DNA of 64,000 bases. Origin: Hyphodiscus hymeniophilus (Eukaryota; Ascomycota; Leotiomycetes; Helotiales; Hyphodiscaceae). The DNA lies in the NCBI GenBank assembly GCA_016508695.1, contig VNKQ01000010.1, positions 744,001 to 808,000 on the forward strand. The letters are read 5' to 3'. Under the pieces are notes generated by a model. That model did no database searches and was not told the origin of the DNA. It was given only the letters and a program-made list of their open reading frames with translations. Positions 10,530 to 20,675 of this stretch are shown here, piece after piece. Made by a program: the position numbers and the translations under genes. The first letter of the stretch is position 1. Each line of letters starts with the position of its first letter.

Positions 10530-12021
10530 ATGACTGTAGATCCTTTGCTTCCGCGTTCAAATCCAACGACTTCGTTCTGGCAAGAACCGCCACATCCCAC
10601 AGTCTCCAATGCGCAATCACCAAATTTGCCTCAAACAACTGACTTCGCAGTCATTGGATCAGGAATTACAGGCTGCAGTGTGACAAAAGGCCTTCTCGAG
10701 CAAGCTTCACTTGCCAGAAAACGAGTTACCGTCTTAGAAGCACGAACTTTATGCAGCAGTGCAACCGGCCGAAATGGGGGACATCTTGTCTCCGATACTC
10801 CTGACAGCTTTGGGCATCTTTCGGCTATGCTTGGAATCGAAGAGGCGAAGAAGATTGCCAGATTTAGCTTCGCGAGTATGGATCGATTGAGGGAGGTCGT
10901 GACGGGACTGAGTGATGAGCTGAAAGAAAGGACTCAGCTGCGAGAAGTCACAAGTGTGTCTGGCTTTGGAGATTATGAAACCTTTGAGCGCTTCAAGGCT
11001 AGCTTAGCTATGTTTGAAGAGGCATTGCCGGAGTTGAAGGGTCGGAATGAGGTGATAGACAAGGACGAGGCACTGACGGTAAGCCCTGTCCTAGTCAATC
11101 ATTGAATTGGGGAAGAACTAACCAAAGAATGAGCAGCGATTCAAATTTCGCGATGTGGTGGGTGCGGAACTTCAACATAAAGCGGGAGCTTTGTGGCCAT
11201 ATCGACTAATCAGCGGGATTTTTGAAACGCTTCTCGAAGAATATACGGACCGCTTTTCGATTGAGACGTCGACACCGGTCATTTCAATTTCATATTCAAG
11301 TGAATCTTCTGAAGCAGATTATCCCTACGTCTTAACAACACCGCGAGGATCCATCCGAGCTGCGAAAGTAATACACTGCACCAACGCTCACGCATCACAT
11401 CTTCTTCCCTCTTTGAGGGGCAAGGTCTTTCCCCTCCGTGGCACGATGTCCACACAAGGTCAAGGTACTTTCCCCAGTCTCGGAAACACCAATTCCTTTA
11501 GCTACATGGATAAAGGAACGCTTAACCCACATAACAACGTCTGGTCTTGGACCTTGTATTACATCACGCAAGATCCAACCACAGGCGATCTGTACATTGG
11601 CGGAGAAAAGCAGAAGCTGGATCAATTACTAGTGAGTGACGATACCGTGGTTGGCGGTATCCCAGGTGACGCCTTGTCGAAAATCCTACCCAGGATCTTC
11701 AGTGAAGGATGGGAAGAGAAAGATCCAGTCGTCAAGAAGATGTGGAGTGGGATTATGGCATTCACTGCTGATGCACTACCTCTTGTGGGCCAGCTGAGAC
11801 CAAGCATGAGTGGGAGAGCTGGGGATGGTGAGTGGCTTGCAGGCGGATTCAATGGGCATGGAATGGATAAGGCGTGGCTCACTGGGGAGGCGCTTGGTAA
11901 GATGATCATTGGGGAGGATGTCAGCGAGTGGTTTCCAGATTCGTATCGGATCACGGAAGAGAGGTTGAAGAGAATGGATTCCGAAAATGTGATTGAAATG
12001 CTGGGAAGTGCTGGAACCTGA
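10530..12021 (+). CDS. FAD-dependent oxidoreductase, DAO family
   Basis: Flavoprotein of the D-amino-acid oxidase/glycine oxidase fold; it probably oxidises an amine or amino acid, but the substrate cannot be told from sequence. Two exons, 10530-11078 and 11137-12021 (58-nt intron), 477 aa. The FAD-binding Rossmann motif VIGSGITGCSV lies near residues 37-47, followed by EARTLCSSATGRNGGHL (near residues 70-87), which is typical of the fungal branch of the family. The C-terminal block GIMAFTADALPLVGQL ... GGFNGHGMDKAWLTGEALG is the usual second FAD-contact region. Start at 10530 (MTVDPLLPRSNPTTSFW) agrees with where such proteins begin; an in-frame upstream extension through a 13-nt exon is possible. 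No signal peptide is visible. Confidence 0.88.
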
Positions 12022-13160
12022 TAGTGAATGTATTCCGATCTCGTAAATGAGAGAATGCTCGCTTCTCGAGTTGCAAATTATGAGTATTAGCTGCTCAAAT
12101 TAAGAATCTCGAAGTACAGGGCAATTCACAAGTCCCAATCATTCAAGCAATCGAGTGACTCAAATTCATTGACCTCATGGGATCGATAATCTGGACAAGT
12201 TGAGCGAGGAAATGCTGTCTAATGAGCTGAAATGATATAATGTCTATTTACTGATCCCGAAGAGTCGAAGACTCGGGAATTTTAATATTCATGTATACAT
12301 GCCTTTTTTGACTCAGGAACGATCGATGTAACTTGCAGTCTGCGAAAGTCGAGAAAACGCTAGGAAAGCAGCAGGAGAAGAAAGAAATTCAAAAGAGTCA
12401 TTGTCCCTGAAGTTAACATTATTCTACGTTGTTGTGCCGAGTGTCACGGTGTACCGGACTAATATTATATCGGCCAAGTTGTGAGTTACGGTAAATCCCA
12501 CTGCTTACTTTTCTCGGCAATGCATCCGAGTAGGCCCGTTATCCGAAGAATGACCTTGAAGATCAGCTTGCCGCCACCCTGAGCCACAAACCAAGAAAAC
12601 GCCTACCTACTTGAGCTTACCTTAGGGTAAGTGTCGCGTCGTCAGGTGAATAAGCTGTGCAGGATCCACCTGCGGTTTTCGGCCTGCATCTGTATTATCT
12701 CGCTATGAGTGATTCCTGCGTTGTCTTCTACCAACTTTGATACAGATACCTACTGGGTGATACTTTGTTACAAAGAAAAACAATTGTGGAGTAATAAATT
12801 TGGCATAATGACTTCGAAGATCCTTCGAAGATCCCAAAGATCCCAAAGAAGATCCAGCCCGCTTATGCGGGGAAGGAAACCCCTAATAACTTGCGAGTGC
12901 CTACTTTTCACCAACATCTCGGATCCTCTTCCTGTTCCTGTCACCTCCCCCCTGTAACCACGCGTCATTGTCCACAATCCCCGAAGAAAAGTTGGCATTC
13001 GCAGGTATTTGATCGTGTTATTATTGAATGCAACGTCATTCAGGTACTTGAGTTGATCATAAAGCGTAGAATAACCCATGGTTCTGTTTGGTATTTTCAT
13101 CTTCACGAACACTTTCAATCATAATCTCTCATTCGTCTTTCAGTCGCTCCCCTCAAAGCC
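12022..13160. other. intergenic, no gene seen
   Basis: 1139 bp. AT-rich stretch followed by a short direct-repeat cluster at 12811-12856. No credible ORF; marks the left boundary of the low-complexity gene island. Confidence 0.5.
12811..12856. repeat. short direct repeats of TTCGAAGATCC type
   Basis: The unit CTTCGAAGATCC occurs twice in tandem and is followed by two AAAGATCCC-like units. About 46 bp in total, in non-coding DNA. Origin unknown. Confidence 0.7.
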
Positions 13161-14004
13161 ATGTCTAATAAGTTCGTTGTCCATTCTCACATCCATGATT
13201 CTGGCCGAAGTACAATACTAACAGCTTCCTAGTGCCGAGAAAAACCAGAAGGTAGAAGCCGAGGCTTCAGATGAGGAGGAGCAGGTCGCTCACCAAGATG
13301 AATCCGAGCCCGAGGAGGAGGTAGAGGAGGAAGATGAAAGCGCGGAGACCCAGAAGCCCGCGACAAACGGCAACGCCAAAAAGCAAGACGAGGAGAAAGA
13401 CGCCCAGCAGAACGGAGAAGCGGAGGATGCCGAAGCCTATCAATCCGAAGCCGACTCTGAACTGGAGGTCCAGTCGAAAGAGCAGCATCCGGCTACGAAT
13501 GGGCAGTCCGAAGCCGAACCAGAGCCCGAGCGCGAGACCCAACCCGCCAGGAACGGGAACAAGACTCCCGCGCCCACCAAGAAGAAGATGCCGCAGCAGC
13601 AGCAGCAGCAGCAGCGCCAGACCAGGAACTTGCCCGAGCCCGAGAAGGAGCAGCCGCTTGTCAGGAGAGAGCGACAGCAGCGCCAGCAAGTTCAGACTCA
13701 ACAAAGGCCCGAACGTCAGACCAATTTCCAGGATGAAGCCAAGCCTCAAGGGCCTCTTGTGCAGCAGCAGCAGCAGCAGCAGCAACAGCAACAACTGCAA
13801 CAACAGCAGTCTCGGAGCCCGGGATACGGCCCGCGGGCCCAAGGATACAGGACGGCTGCGATTCGAGAGTCTCGGATCAAGGACCGTCCAGAGGGGAAGC
13901 CGGCCGGTGACAGTGCGTTGAAGATCAAGATCGAGCTGGATCTGGAGGTTGAGGTTGATCTCTACGCGAGGGTCAGGGGAGATATCACGATTGGGTTGAT
14001 GTAA
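13161..14004 (+). CDS. poly-Q/acidic disordered protein with C-terminal beta-like module (paralogue A)
   Basis: Function not recognised. Two exons, 13161-13171 (11 nt) and 13233-14004, intron 61 nt, 260 aa. The protein starts MSNNAEKNQKVEAEASDEEE. Residues up to about 140 are Glu/Gln-rich and surely disordered; two glutamine tracts follow (near residues 123-129 and 180-195). Near residue 220 comes AIRESRIKDRP, then the end module LKIKIELDLEVEVDLYARV, then RGDITIGLM at the very C-terminus. In the module hydrophobic and charged residues alternate, which suggests a beta hairpin or an assembling strand. The gene at 18342-18783 has the same first-exon size, the same phase-2 intron, the same AIRESRIKDRP and nearly the same end module, so the two are paralogues; 16848-17651 carries a more distant copy of the module. 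Confidence 0.85.
13588..13812 (+). repeat. two CAG/CAA glutamine-codon tracts
   Basis: Inside paralogue A. The first tract (about 13591-13614) is nearly pure CAG, the second (about 13762-13809) mixes CAG and CAA. Such tracts are prone to length change between strains. Confidence 0.85.
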
Positions 14005-14653
14005 TCTTAATCTTAATGCTTTTCGGGTTGCGACGGAGAAGGGAGAAAGGAGTTCTGAGAATTAATTCATTGACTGGTTGAATATTTGATATGATAATTC
14101 TTTGGCCTTGACTGAGATTGAGATTGAGATTGAGATGAAGATGAATTTCACAGTGAAATGAGAGAATAGATTCGAAATGATTCCTGTGATGTGATAACTT
14201 GATGAGTAGATAGAGCCAGTGCTCTCACATCTGCCGCCTTTCGATCGTCAAGTCATTGTGGAATTGTACCTCGTCAGCCAAAGCCTATAGCTAAGCTGGC
14301 AGCGTTCTGTTGTGGTTCAGAACCTCAAAACTCCTCTGTTCCTCTGATAAATTCTACTCATTCCTAGTCCGACGGTGGCTCGTCGTCTCCCGGCACTGCA
14401 GGAGACTCACTCCGAACAGGTCTTGTTAATGGATCCCAGGGAAATGCCACGCAAGTGCAATGTAGAAATGGAGTGGTTTGAGATGATAGTAGATGGTTCC
14501 GAAAAGATTGTCATAAGTCTAAGCTAGAGTTTACAAGAAGTTGCAAAGATCATTCCATCCCTCCCACCAACCCAACCCAACCCAATTCCCAGCAACCCAC
14601 GGTGCCAGTCCCGATGCCATTCTCGCCAGCGTTCATTTCCCGACCTGCCTAAC
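14005..14653. other. intergenic, convergent 3' ends, with (ATTGAG)n
   Basis: 649 bp between two convergent genes. Contains a short (ATTGAG)n run at 14112-14137. No gene recognised. Confidence 0.5.
14112..14137. repeat. ATTGAG microsatellite
   Basis: Four to five units of TGAGAT/ATTGAG in the 3' flank of paralogue A. Confidence 0.75.
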
Positions 14654-14987
14654 CTAGTATCGCTTCTGCTGCTGTTGCTGTTGACCAGTCGCTCCACCGA
14701 CCAACCCCCCGGCCGTATTCGTAGCACCTCCAGCAACATTTCCAACACCCTCCGTCGTCTGCCCCACGGCGTTTCCGACCCCTTGGGTGGTCTGGCCAGC
14801 GGCGTTTCCAACACCTTCAACGGTCTTGCCCACGGCTCCCGTGACGCCGCCGAGAAGACCGCCTTGGCCTTGCTCCTTGTCGCCTCCGGTGAGCGTGTTG
14901 TCGAGGGCGCCCGTCAGGTTTCCTAGTAAGCCTTTTTGGTTATGTTAGTAGCACACGGAGTTTTGGTGGTGAGCACTAACCGGCCAT
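14654..14987 (-). CDS. small Gly-rich LEA-like protein with Gln-rich tail
   Basis: Function not recognised. Two exons, 14987-14981 (7 nt, ATGGCCG) and 14931-14654, intron 49 nt with GTTAGT donor; 94 aa. The reading is MAGLLGNLTGALDNTLTGG, followed by a tandem repeat of about 11 residues of the form GVGNAAGQTTQ, GVGNAVGQTTE, GVGNVAGGATN, and ends GATGQQQQQQKRY. Period-11 Gly/Ala/Thr-rich repeats resemble LEA or surface-active small fungal proteins; they could form an amphipathic helix on a membrane or a dry-state protectant. No signal peptide. The opposite strand carries a longer ORF (14675-14926), but only this strand gives a repeat-consistent protein with proper splice sites. Confidence 0.8.
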
Positions 14988-16163
14988 CTTGGATTGTTTG
15001 AGGTTCTTAGGGATGGAGTGTTGGAGTTTAGTGGGAATTTTTATGTTATGTTTGAAATATTGGCTTGTGTTGTGATGCTTTGTTTGTATCTCACCAGATG
15101 GCTTTACTTTTGTGCCTTTATGTGCTTCTTCTAAGAACCATCCATTGCGTGATCCAGATCCCGGTCGATGTGCTTGACTGAGGGGGGGGCTCCACCCTGG
15201 GCAGCAGACCCTGCATTGATGCTGTCATCGTCTGCAAGTGATTCTTTACTTTAGGAAACCACAGCAGACTTCCGAATATACGAAAGAAGCAGGGGTTTCT
15301 GCCAGCCGTTTCAGCCCCGCAGGGAAGTGGGAGTCTGCTCATCTGATGCAAGAGAAACTTGTTTTCCTACGAAGAACCAGGAATACGGAGGGAAGGACGA
15401 GGCGAAGGGGCTGGGGCTGGGACTGTGCCACCTGTGGCAGGTGCATCCTTCGGGGACTGGGACTCTGGGTGTATCCAGCCACACCTGTCAACGCTGCACG
15501 ATTGCGGAGACCTACCCAAGTCGCGGTGGAGGACATGGAGCAGGGGACGAAGAAGTTCGAATATTCTGTGGCAGTGACTGGTTGTTTGCGTCATTGTTGG
15601 TTTGCGAGAAGACCAACCAACCATCGATGAGAGGGAGTTCTCACACCTTTCCTACGAAATCTCGCTCGAACCTTGAAAAGCAGGTTTTGGGTGAGGAAAA
15701 GGGTCATGCCGAGACATAGAAAACCTGGAAGCTGCCAAAACGTTCCCCCGCTCGCAGATGGATGAAGGATATCCCTTGCAAGAGAAGGACGAAGAGACAG
15801 TGAAAGATGATGGGAATGAAGTTTTTGTTGCAAATCGCAGCGCGCAAAAGCAAGGAACGAAAACTTGGGAATGGGAACTTCGGTTCAGATTGGAGATCCC
15901 ATGGATGGAAGACGATATAGACGATATAGACAGAGAGAGAGTACTTGCACGATCGTAGGGCGAGTGGTGGCCCTCTCCCTGCCCCTCCAGAACCCCACTA
16001 CTCCACTAGCGATCGTCGTTTCCGCATGTATATCGGCCGCGAATATTCTTCTCAGCTAGTCCCGAGAAGGCACGATCTCACTTGCTGTGGCTGACCCCGT
16101 TTGCTAGGACAGTTTCGGTGTCAAATTATCAATGAGAGGACCTCCCCGGTATGATTTACGAAA

Positions 16164-16184
16164 GTATTACACATTCTGTAATAC
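16164..16184. repeat. perfect 8-bp stem hairpin
   Basis: GTATTACA, 5-base loop, TGTAATAC. Lies at the left of the duplicated segment. Confidence 0.7.
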
Positions 16185-16203
16185 GTACTGAAGCGACTTA
16201 TTC

Positions 16204-16418
16204 GGAAAATAATATGACCATTGTCTCGGTGCTATGATTTGTTCGGGCTAGGCCCTGTCAGGTATTCTATGACTAAATCAATCAATCAGCTATGATTTAT
16301 TCGACGAGTTCTCAATACAGCGACAGGTATTGTATTTTCAATACCTACTTTGGAAAATAATATGACCATTGTCTCGTCTCAATACAACGACAGGTATCGT
16401 ATTTTTAATACCTACTTT
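16204..16418. repeat. nested direct duplications with hairpins
   Basis: A 25-bp segment starting GGAAAATAATATGACC is present at 16204-16228 and again at 16352-16376. A second segment of about 41 bp (CTCAATACA..., ending ...ACCTACTTT) is present at 16311-16351 and 16378-16418. The latter contains a hairpin AGGTATTG / CAATACCT (16325-16346) that is slightly degraded in the second copy (16392-16413). Could be remains of a small non-autonomous element or a local replication-slippage product. Confidence 0.75.
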
Positions 16419-16847
16419 GCTTGTCCGTAATTCGAAGCTGTTCGGGCGAGTAATATCCAGACTTTCGCATTGTGATGGGAAATGGCATGAACAGGACAAT
16501 CTGTATCTGATGCATCTGCTCTCTTTTAATTCTGTTCACCCTATGCCCTGATTCACAGTATCAAGCAATATAGTCCATTATGGACAAGTGTTAGGTCGGT
16601 GATGAATCTCGAAGCATTTTATTACAGCGGCCAATTTCCAGCCAGATTGGTACTCGAAGGGTTTCCCCTACCCATCTTTAAGACGCCCTCCATATTGTGA
16701 TGGCATGCCAACAGTATACATGCAGAACCCATCAGACAAAACGCCGAAAGAGGTGACAACCACGAGAACAGACACAACGCGACTTACTCTCTATAAAGAG
16801 TTTAGCAACTTCACAAATCCTCTTCCGCATCCATATATGACTTGCAC

Positions 16848-17651
16848 TCACAGAAATGTAATCGTAATATCCCCCTTGATCTTCGCCCTCAGTAATATCT
16901 CCAATTCCAGGTTGAGATCCAATCTGATCTGCACCGGTTTCCTCTTTTCCTCCTCCTCTTCACTCTCGTCTTCCTCGCTTTCCTCCTCCTCTTCCTCTGC
17001 TTGTGCTTCCTTCCCCTTGTTCTTCCTCTTCGCCTTCCGTGCCTTGCATTTCTTACACTTCTCCTCCGGTCGCTCCACGCTGACACTTATCGGCGGCTTC
17101 CTCCCTCCACCTCTCGGCCTCTCAATATTCAGCGCGCTGATACCCGTGGGCCTTGCTCGAGTCGCCGGCTTGGATTGCTTCCTCCTGCCTGACTTCGCTC
17201 GCAGGTTCTTCAACGCATCTTCATCGTAATCATCTTCGTGATGCTCATGCTCGGGCTCGGGGGGTGCGAGTAAGGGCGCTTCTAGCTCATCTTCGGAAGC
17301 AAAGTCCTCGTACTCGTCCTGTGGAGGAGGCGGCTTGCTGCGCGTGGGCAGCTCGAACTCTGACACGGATTGTAGATGCTGCGCGGACTTTTTCAGCTGG
17401 CTTTGTTTTCGTCCGCCGCGTGGACGGCGTCGGGATCCCGATGAAGCCTCAGAGTGTTCCTCTTCATCCAGGTGGTTGTCTCGACTGTGATGCGACTGTG
17501 GAGGTGTAGGTATTCCTTTGTTGGTCGCCTTTTCGCCTTCTGTTACCGAGGCAGCGCTGTCGGGTACATCGTCGGATATCTTGGTGTTCATTGCAGGTGG
17601 ATCTAAAGGAGAAGAAGCTCCTACGATGGGGTCGGGGTTGGGTTGAGACAT
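16848..17651 (-). CDS. charged disordered protein with C-terminal beta-like module (paralogue B)
   Basis: Function not recognised. Single exon, 267 aa from ATG 17651 (MSQPNPDPIVGASSPLDPPA); an in-frame ATG at 17720 exists but would add an unusual basic stretch. The body is disordered and charged: RRRPRGGRKQSQ, an acidic EDELEAPLLAPPEPEHEHHEDD segment, basic patches, then EKCKKCKARKAKRKNKGK with a CxxC pair, and a run of Glu/Ser (about residues 220-240). The end is VQIRLDLNLELEILLRAKI followed by KGDITITFL. It aligns residue by residue with the ends of the proteins at 13161-14004 and 18342-18783 (LDL, E, A-R/K, GD-TI). The rest is not similar. Confidence 0.82.
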   Translation of the reverse strand: MSQPNPDPIVGASSPLDPPAMNTKISDDVPDSAASVTEGEKATNKGIPTPPQSHHSRDNHLDEEEHSEASSGSRRRPRGGRKQSQLKKSAQHLQSVSEFELPTRSKPPPPQDEYEDFASEDELEAPLLAPPEPEHEHHEDDYDEDALKNLRAKSGRRKQSKPATRARPTGISALNIERPRGGGRKPPISVSVERPEEKCKKCKARKAKRKNKGKEAQAEEEEEESEEDESEEEEEKRKPVQIRLDLNLELEILLRAKIKGDITITFL

Positions 17652-18341
17652 CTTTATTGAAGCCGATGCGCGAAGCCGTGGACAAGTTCCTTTGCGACTT
17701 GGATGTTTGAGAGCAAGCAAGCATCAAAAACCTTGGAAGCTCTGCCGTATTCGTCTGTTTGAACTACGCTCGAAGCAGAGGTCTCAGACTCGACGTAGTG
17801 TGTCACCAAAACAAGCAACAAGCGTTAAAGCCACATTACGAGTTTCGTGGCCTCAGGCTACATTACCTCATTAGGTAAGTTTACGCCACCTAGGTAGCTT
17901 TACGCTAAGGCCCACTGTTCATCGGGCCACACGTTTCAGTCCCCAGCGTCCTGGGATTTATCGTGCACCAGGTGTGACATTATCATGTCAGATGAGACAA
18001 AGCAGCGTCAATGTACGGATGGGATGAAACCACCTCATCGAATACGAGATTTCACATTTTCACAATCTTATGGAAGTAGTTATACATGTAGATGGTTTTT
18101 ATCTACAAATAGCAGCCATAATCTCAAAACCAGCCCAGCCAAGTTTGAATCATTCAGATTGATTCATCATTATTCCATTCACCGTCTAGCAGCGTATCAA
18201 AAACAAGATTCGTTTGAAAATAGTAGGTACAAAGGGGATGCGGACGGACCGAGGGCCCTTACAGTAATCCGATCGTAACATCGCCCTTCACTCTGGCGTA
18301 CAAATCGACCTAAGGAAAGAACAAAGGTATTAACAAACATT
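17652..18341. other. intergenic, no gene seen
   Basis: 690 bp between paralogues B and C, which are transcribed in the same direction. Likely carries the promoter of B and 3' region of C. Two ORFs here have no support. Confidence 0.45.
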
Positions 18342-18783
18342 CTACATCAACCCGATCGTAACATCTCCCTTCACACGAGCATAGAGATCTACCTCGACTT
18401 CCAGATCCAACTCGATCTTAATCTTCAACGAGCTGTCTCTCGTCTCCTGGGGAACAGGACGGTCCTTGATGCGCGACTCGCGGATCGCTCCCGTTCGTCC
18501 TCCCATATTGCCCGTGACTCGCTCGTCTTGCTGCGGCACCATTTGCTGGTCGTTCTGTTGTTGTTGTGGTAGAGGGTTTTGTTGTTGACGGCTTTGACGA
18601 GCTCGTTGCATGGTGCGCTGACCCTGCTGTTGTTGCGCAACTTGCTGTTGGGGCTCTTCTCCTTCTGACTCGTACTCATACTCGCCCTCGTTGTCCGAGG
18701 CGGTCATATTTTGCTTTTCTCTGCAATCGCGGTTAGTACGTGGAAATGCGGACTTGACATAACGCGACTTACTGATCAGACAT
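18342..18783 (-). CDS. poly-Q disordered protein with C-terminal beta-like module (paralogue C)
   Basis: Function not recognised. Two exons, 18783-18773 (11 nt) and 18720-18342, intron 52 nt; 129 aa. The protein reads MSDQEKQNMTASDNEGEYEY, then a Gln-rich middle (about residues 28-72), then GAIRESRIKDRP and the end module LKIKIELDLEVEVDLYARV with KGDVTIGLM. First-exon length, intron phase and end module match the protein at 13161-14004, of which this is a shorter paralogue in inverted orientation about 5 kb away. Confidence 0.87.
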
Positions 18784-19812
18784 GATGATATGTTTGTAAA
18801 TAAAGGTAGGTTGTGAGTGTTGATGTGTGTTGAGGTGTGGTGTTTCTGTGGGCTTTCTTTGGTATGTAGGAAAATTGCTTATATGGTTTGGATGGTTTGG
18901 ATGGTTCTACGAAACTTGCTTATATGTATATGAAGACGAGTCCGGACGACTCCCAGTGGAAGCCATCCGGATTCGAGAAATCTTGCTCGATGAATTTCTG
19001 GATGACGTCTCAAAGGTCCCAAATCAGGGTTCCTGACATCAGAGGGTCTGGGGGGAGCGGGTGCGCAAATCCATGTGGTTGGTGGCTGAAATAGATCTGT
19101 CCGTTCACGTACGAAAGGGGGGGGGGGGCAGGAGTACTGTGGGGCTGCCCTCAGCCCTGAATCCTGATGGCTGGTCTCCACATATTGCCCCATCCATTCC
19201 AACCCATCCTATCCTAAGGGATTCCCAGCAGTGCTGTACTAGAGATGTGATCTCATCAACCGGTTTTTCCCAGTGAAACGAAACTGGGCGACCGACCTCG
19301 AAGACTGTACTGTACCGCAGGTATTATAACTTCAGTGCCTATACTGCTGTCTGAGTAGATATCTATTATGAAATCAATGTATCGGCAATTCTTGGTCCTT
19401 TTGCGTCAAAGATAGGTAAGGTAGTAGGGTAGGTATGAAGGTAAGGGCGGTTTCGTTGCCTTTGGTCGTCCAGCACTGCAAGGAGCGAGCTGCTTTTGAG
19501 CAACTGGTCGCCTTGCTTTTGGTACGAAGTAGCCTTGTCGGTCCATTCTGCTTACTTGAGTGTTTAGCACTAAAAGTGCCTGTTATTTTGAACGTCACCC
19601 AATTTGCCATTTTCGGCTTGAGTTATTTGATTACAGTAGAGCTGGGGGCGCTTTTCTCAAGCCGGACAGGGCTAACCCCCCTCCTTTTGCATTGATCGAA
19701 GATCCACCTTCATATTTCTGCAACGTCTCTGCGGTCTGGAACTCTGGATATTGACAGTCAAATGGTCAAATGATCCTGAAGTGATTCGAGGTTGCTTTCA
19801 ATTTCTGTCACC
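18784..19812. other. intergenic, no gene seen
   Basis: 1029 bp, includes a G-homopolymer near 19120-19128. Promoter region of paralogue C on one side and of the 19813 gene on the other. No gene recognised. Confidence 0.45.
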
Positions 19813-20675
19813 ATGGTACTGGGACTTATTTCAGCAATAGCAGCATGCCCTGCCATCATCGGCACGACCGAGGCGGTCCGCCAAGGGCAAAGCCAGAACA
19901 AAAGACAGTCGCATCGAGGAAGAAAGTCTAATCTTCTTGTCACTTGCTCGGATCCAAGTAAGAAGGCAAGAAGCGTCAATGGTGGCACGGTCGTATTGCG
20001 CAACAACAAGGTAAGCCTGACTTTTCTCGGCACGATTTTCGCAGTCTTGTGAATACAGTACAACTTTGACACCACCCCATTCAAGCGTACTTCTCAAAGC
20101 TCTGTACTTTCATCTTTCGCAACCAACTTCTCTGAAGATGTCATTATCATGTGGAAGCTGACTGACGCCGTCTTTAGTTCTATGTAACAACCGTCAACCC
20201 CAAAGCCAGGTACGGCTTCAATGCCGACGACGAAGACGACGACGAGAAACCAGAGACCGAACGACCGAACGAGAAAGGCCATCTCTTCGCGGGATATTTC
20301 TTTGCATACCCGGACAAGAAATGGGGACCCCGAGGCGATGGATACGTGACCACGATAGCAGATGATCCGCCACAACTCAACTGGGTATACGTCGATAAAG
20401 ACACCTACGAGATCAAGTACGGGCTGAGAGCGGATTCAGAGGGGCATTTGGTGGGACCGTGGAACTGTAGTCCGATTGATAAGAGGCTCACTTTCGATGG
20501 GTGGGAGGGGTTCACGGTCGTGGAGACGGAGAGGGATAGTGACTGTTGGCAGCTCTATTTCGATGTTGATGATGATGGTTTGGAAACGAAGGTCCCGCTG
20601 GATAGAAGGATAATGGAGATCGAGTTGACGAGGAAAGAGATGAGAATGAGGAAGGGAGATAGTATACTGGGGTAA
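19813..20675 (+). CDS. conserved fungal protein of unknown function
   Basis: Two exons, 19813-20010 and 20178-20675, intron 167 nt, 231 aa. It starts MVLGLISAIAACPAIIGTTE, a short hydrophobic N-terminus, followed by a basic Gln/Arg segment and then a globular part. The block GHLFAGYFFAYPDKKWG, DDPPQLNWVYVDKDTYEIKYG, GPWNCSPID, FDGWEGFTVVE and LYFDVDDDGL matches a widespread ascomycete family that I know only as uncharacterised. The regular spacing of aromatic residues suggests a beta-rich fold. A short acidic insertion (ADDEDDDEKPE) sits near residue 82. No enzyme motif was found. Confidence 0.85.

Larger units (their letters stand above)
14988..16847. other. long intergenic region
   Basis: 1860 bp without a convincing gene. 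ORFs at 15118-15958 overlap in many frames and show no protein-like pattern. The part 16164-16418 contains hairpins and duplicated segments, listed separately. Confidence 0.5.

Noticed and set aside
13267..13842. 191-codon minus-strand Leu-rich ORF
   Set aside because: Reverse complement of CAG/GAG-rich coding sequence produces Leu runs; the plus strand has the paralogue-supported gene.
14675..14926. plus-strand ORF across the LEA-like gene
   Set aside because: The minus strand gives a periodic protein with consensus introns and proper ends.
15118..15958. cluster of overlapping ORFs on both strands
   Set aside because: Six frames open by chance in GC-rich DNA; no repeated, conserved or spliced reading.
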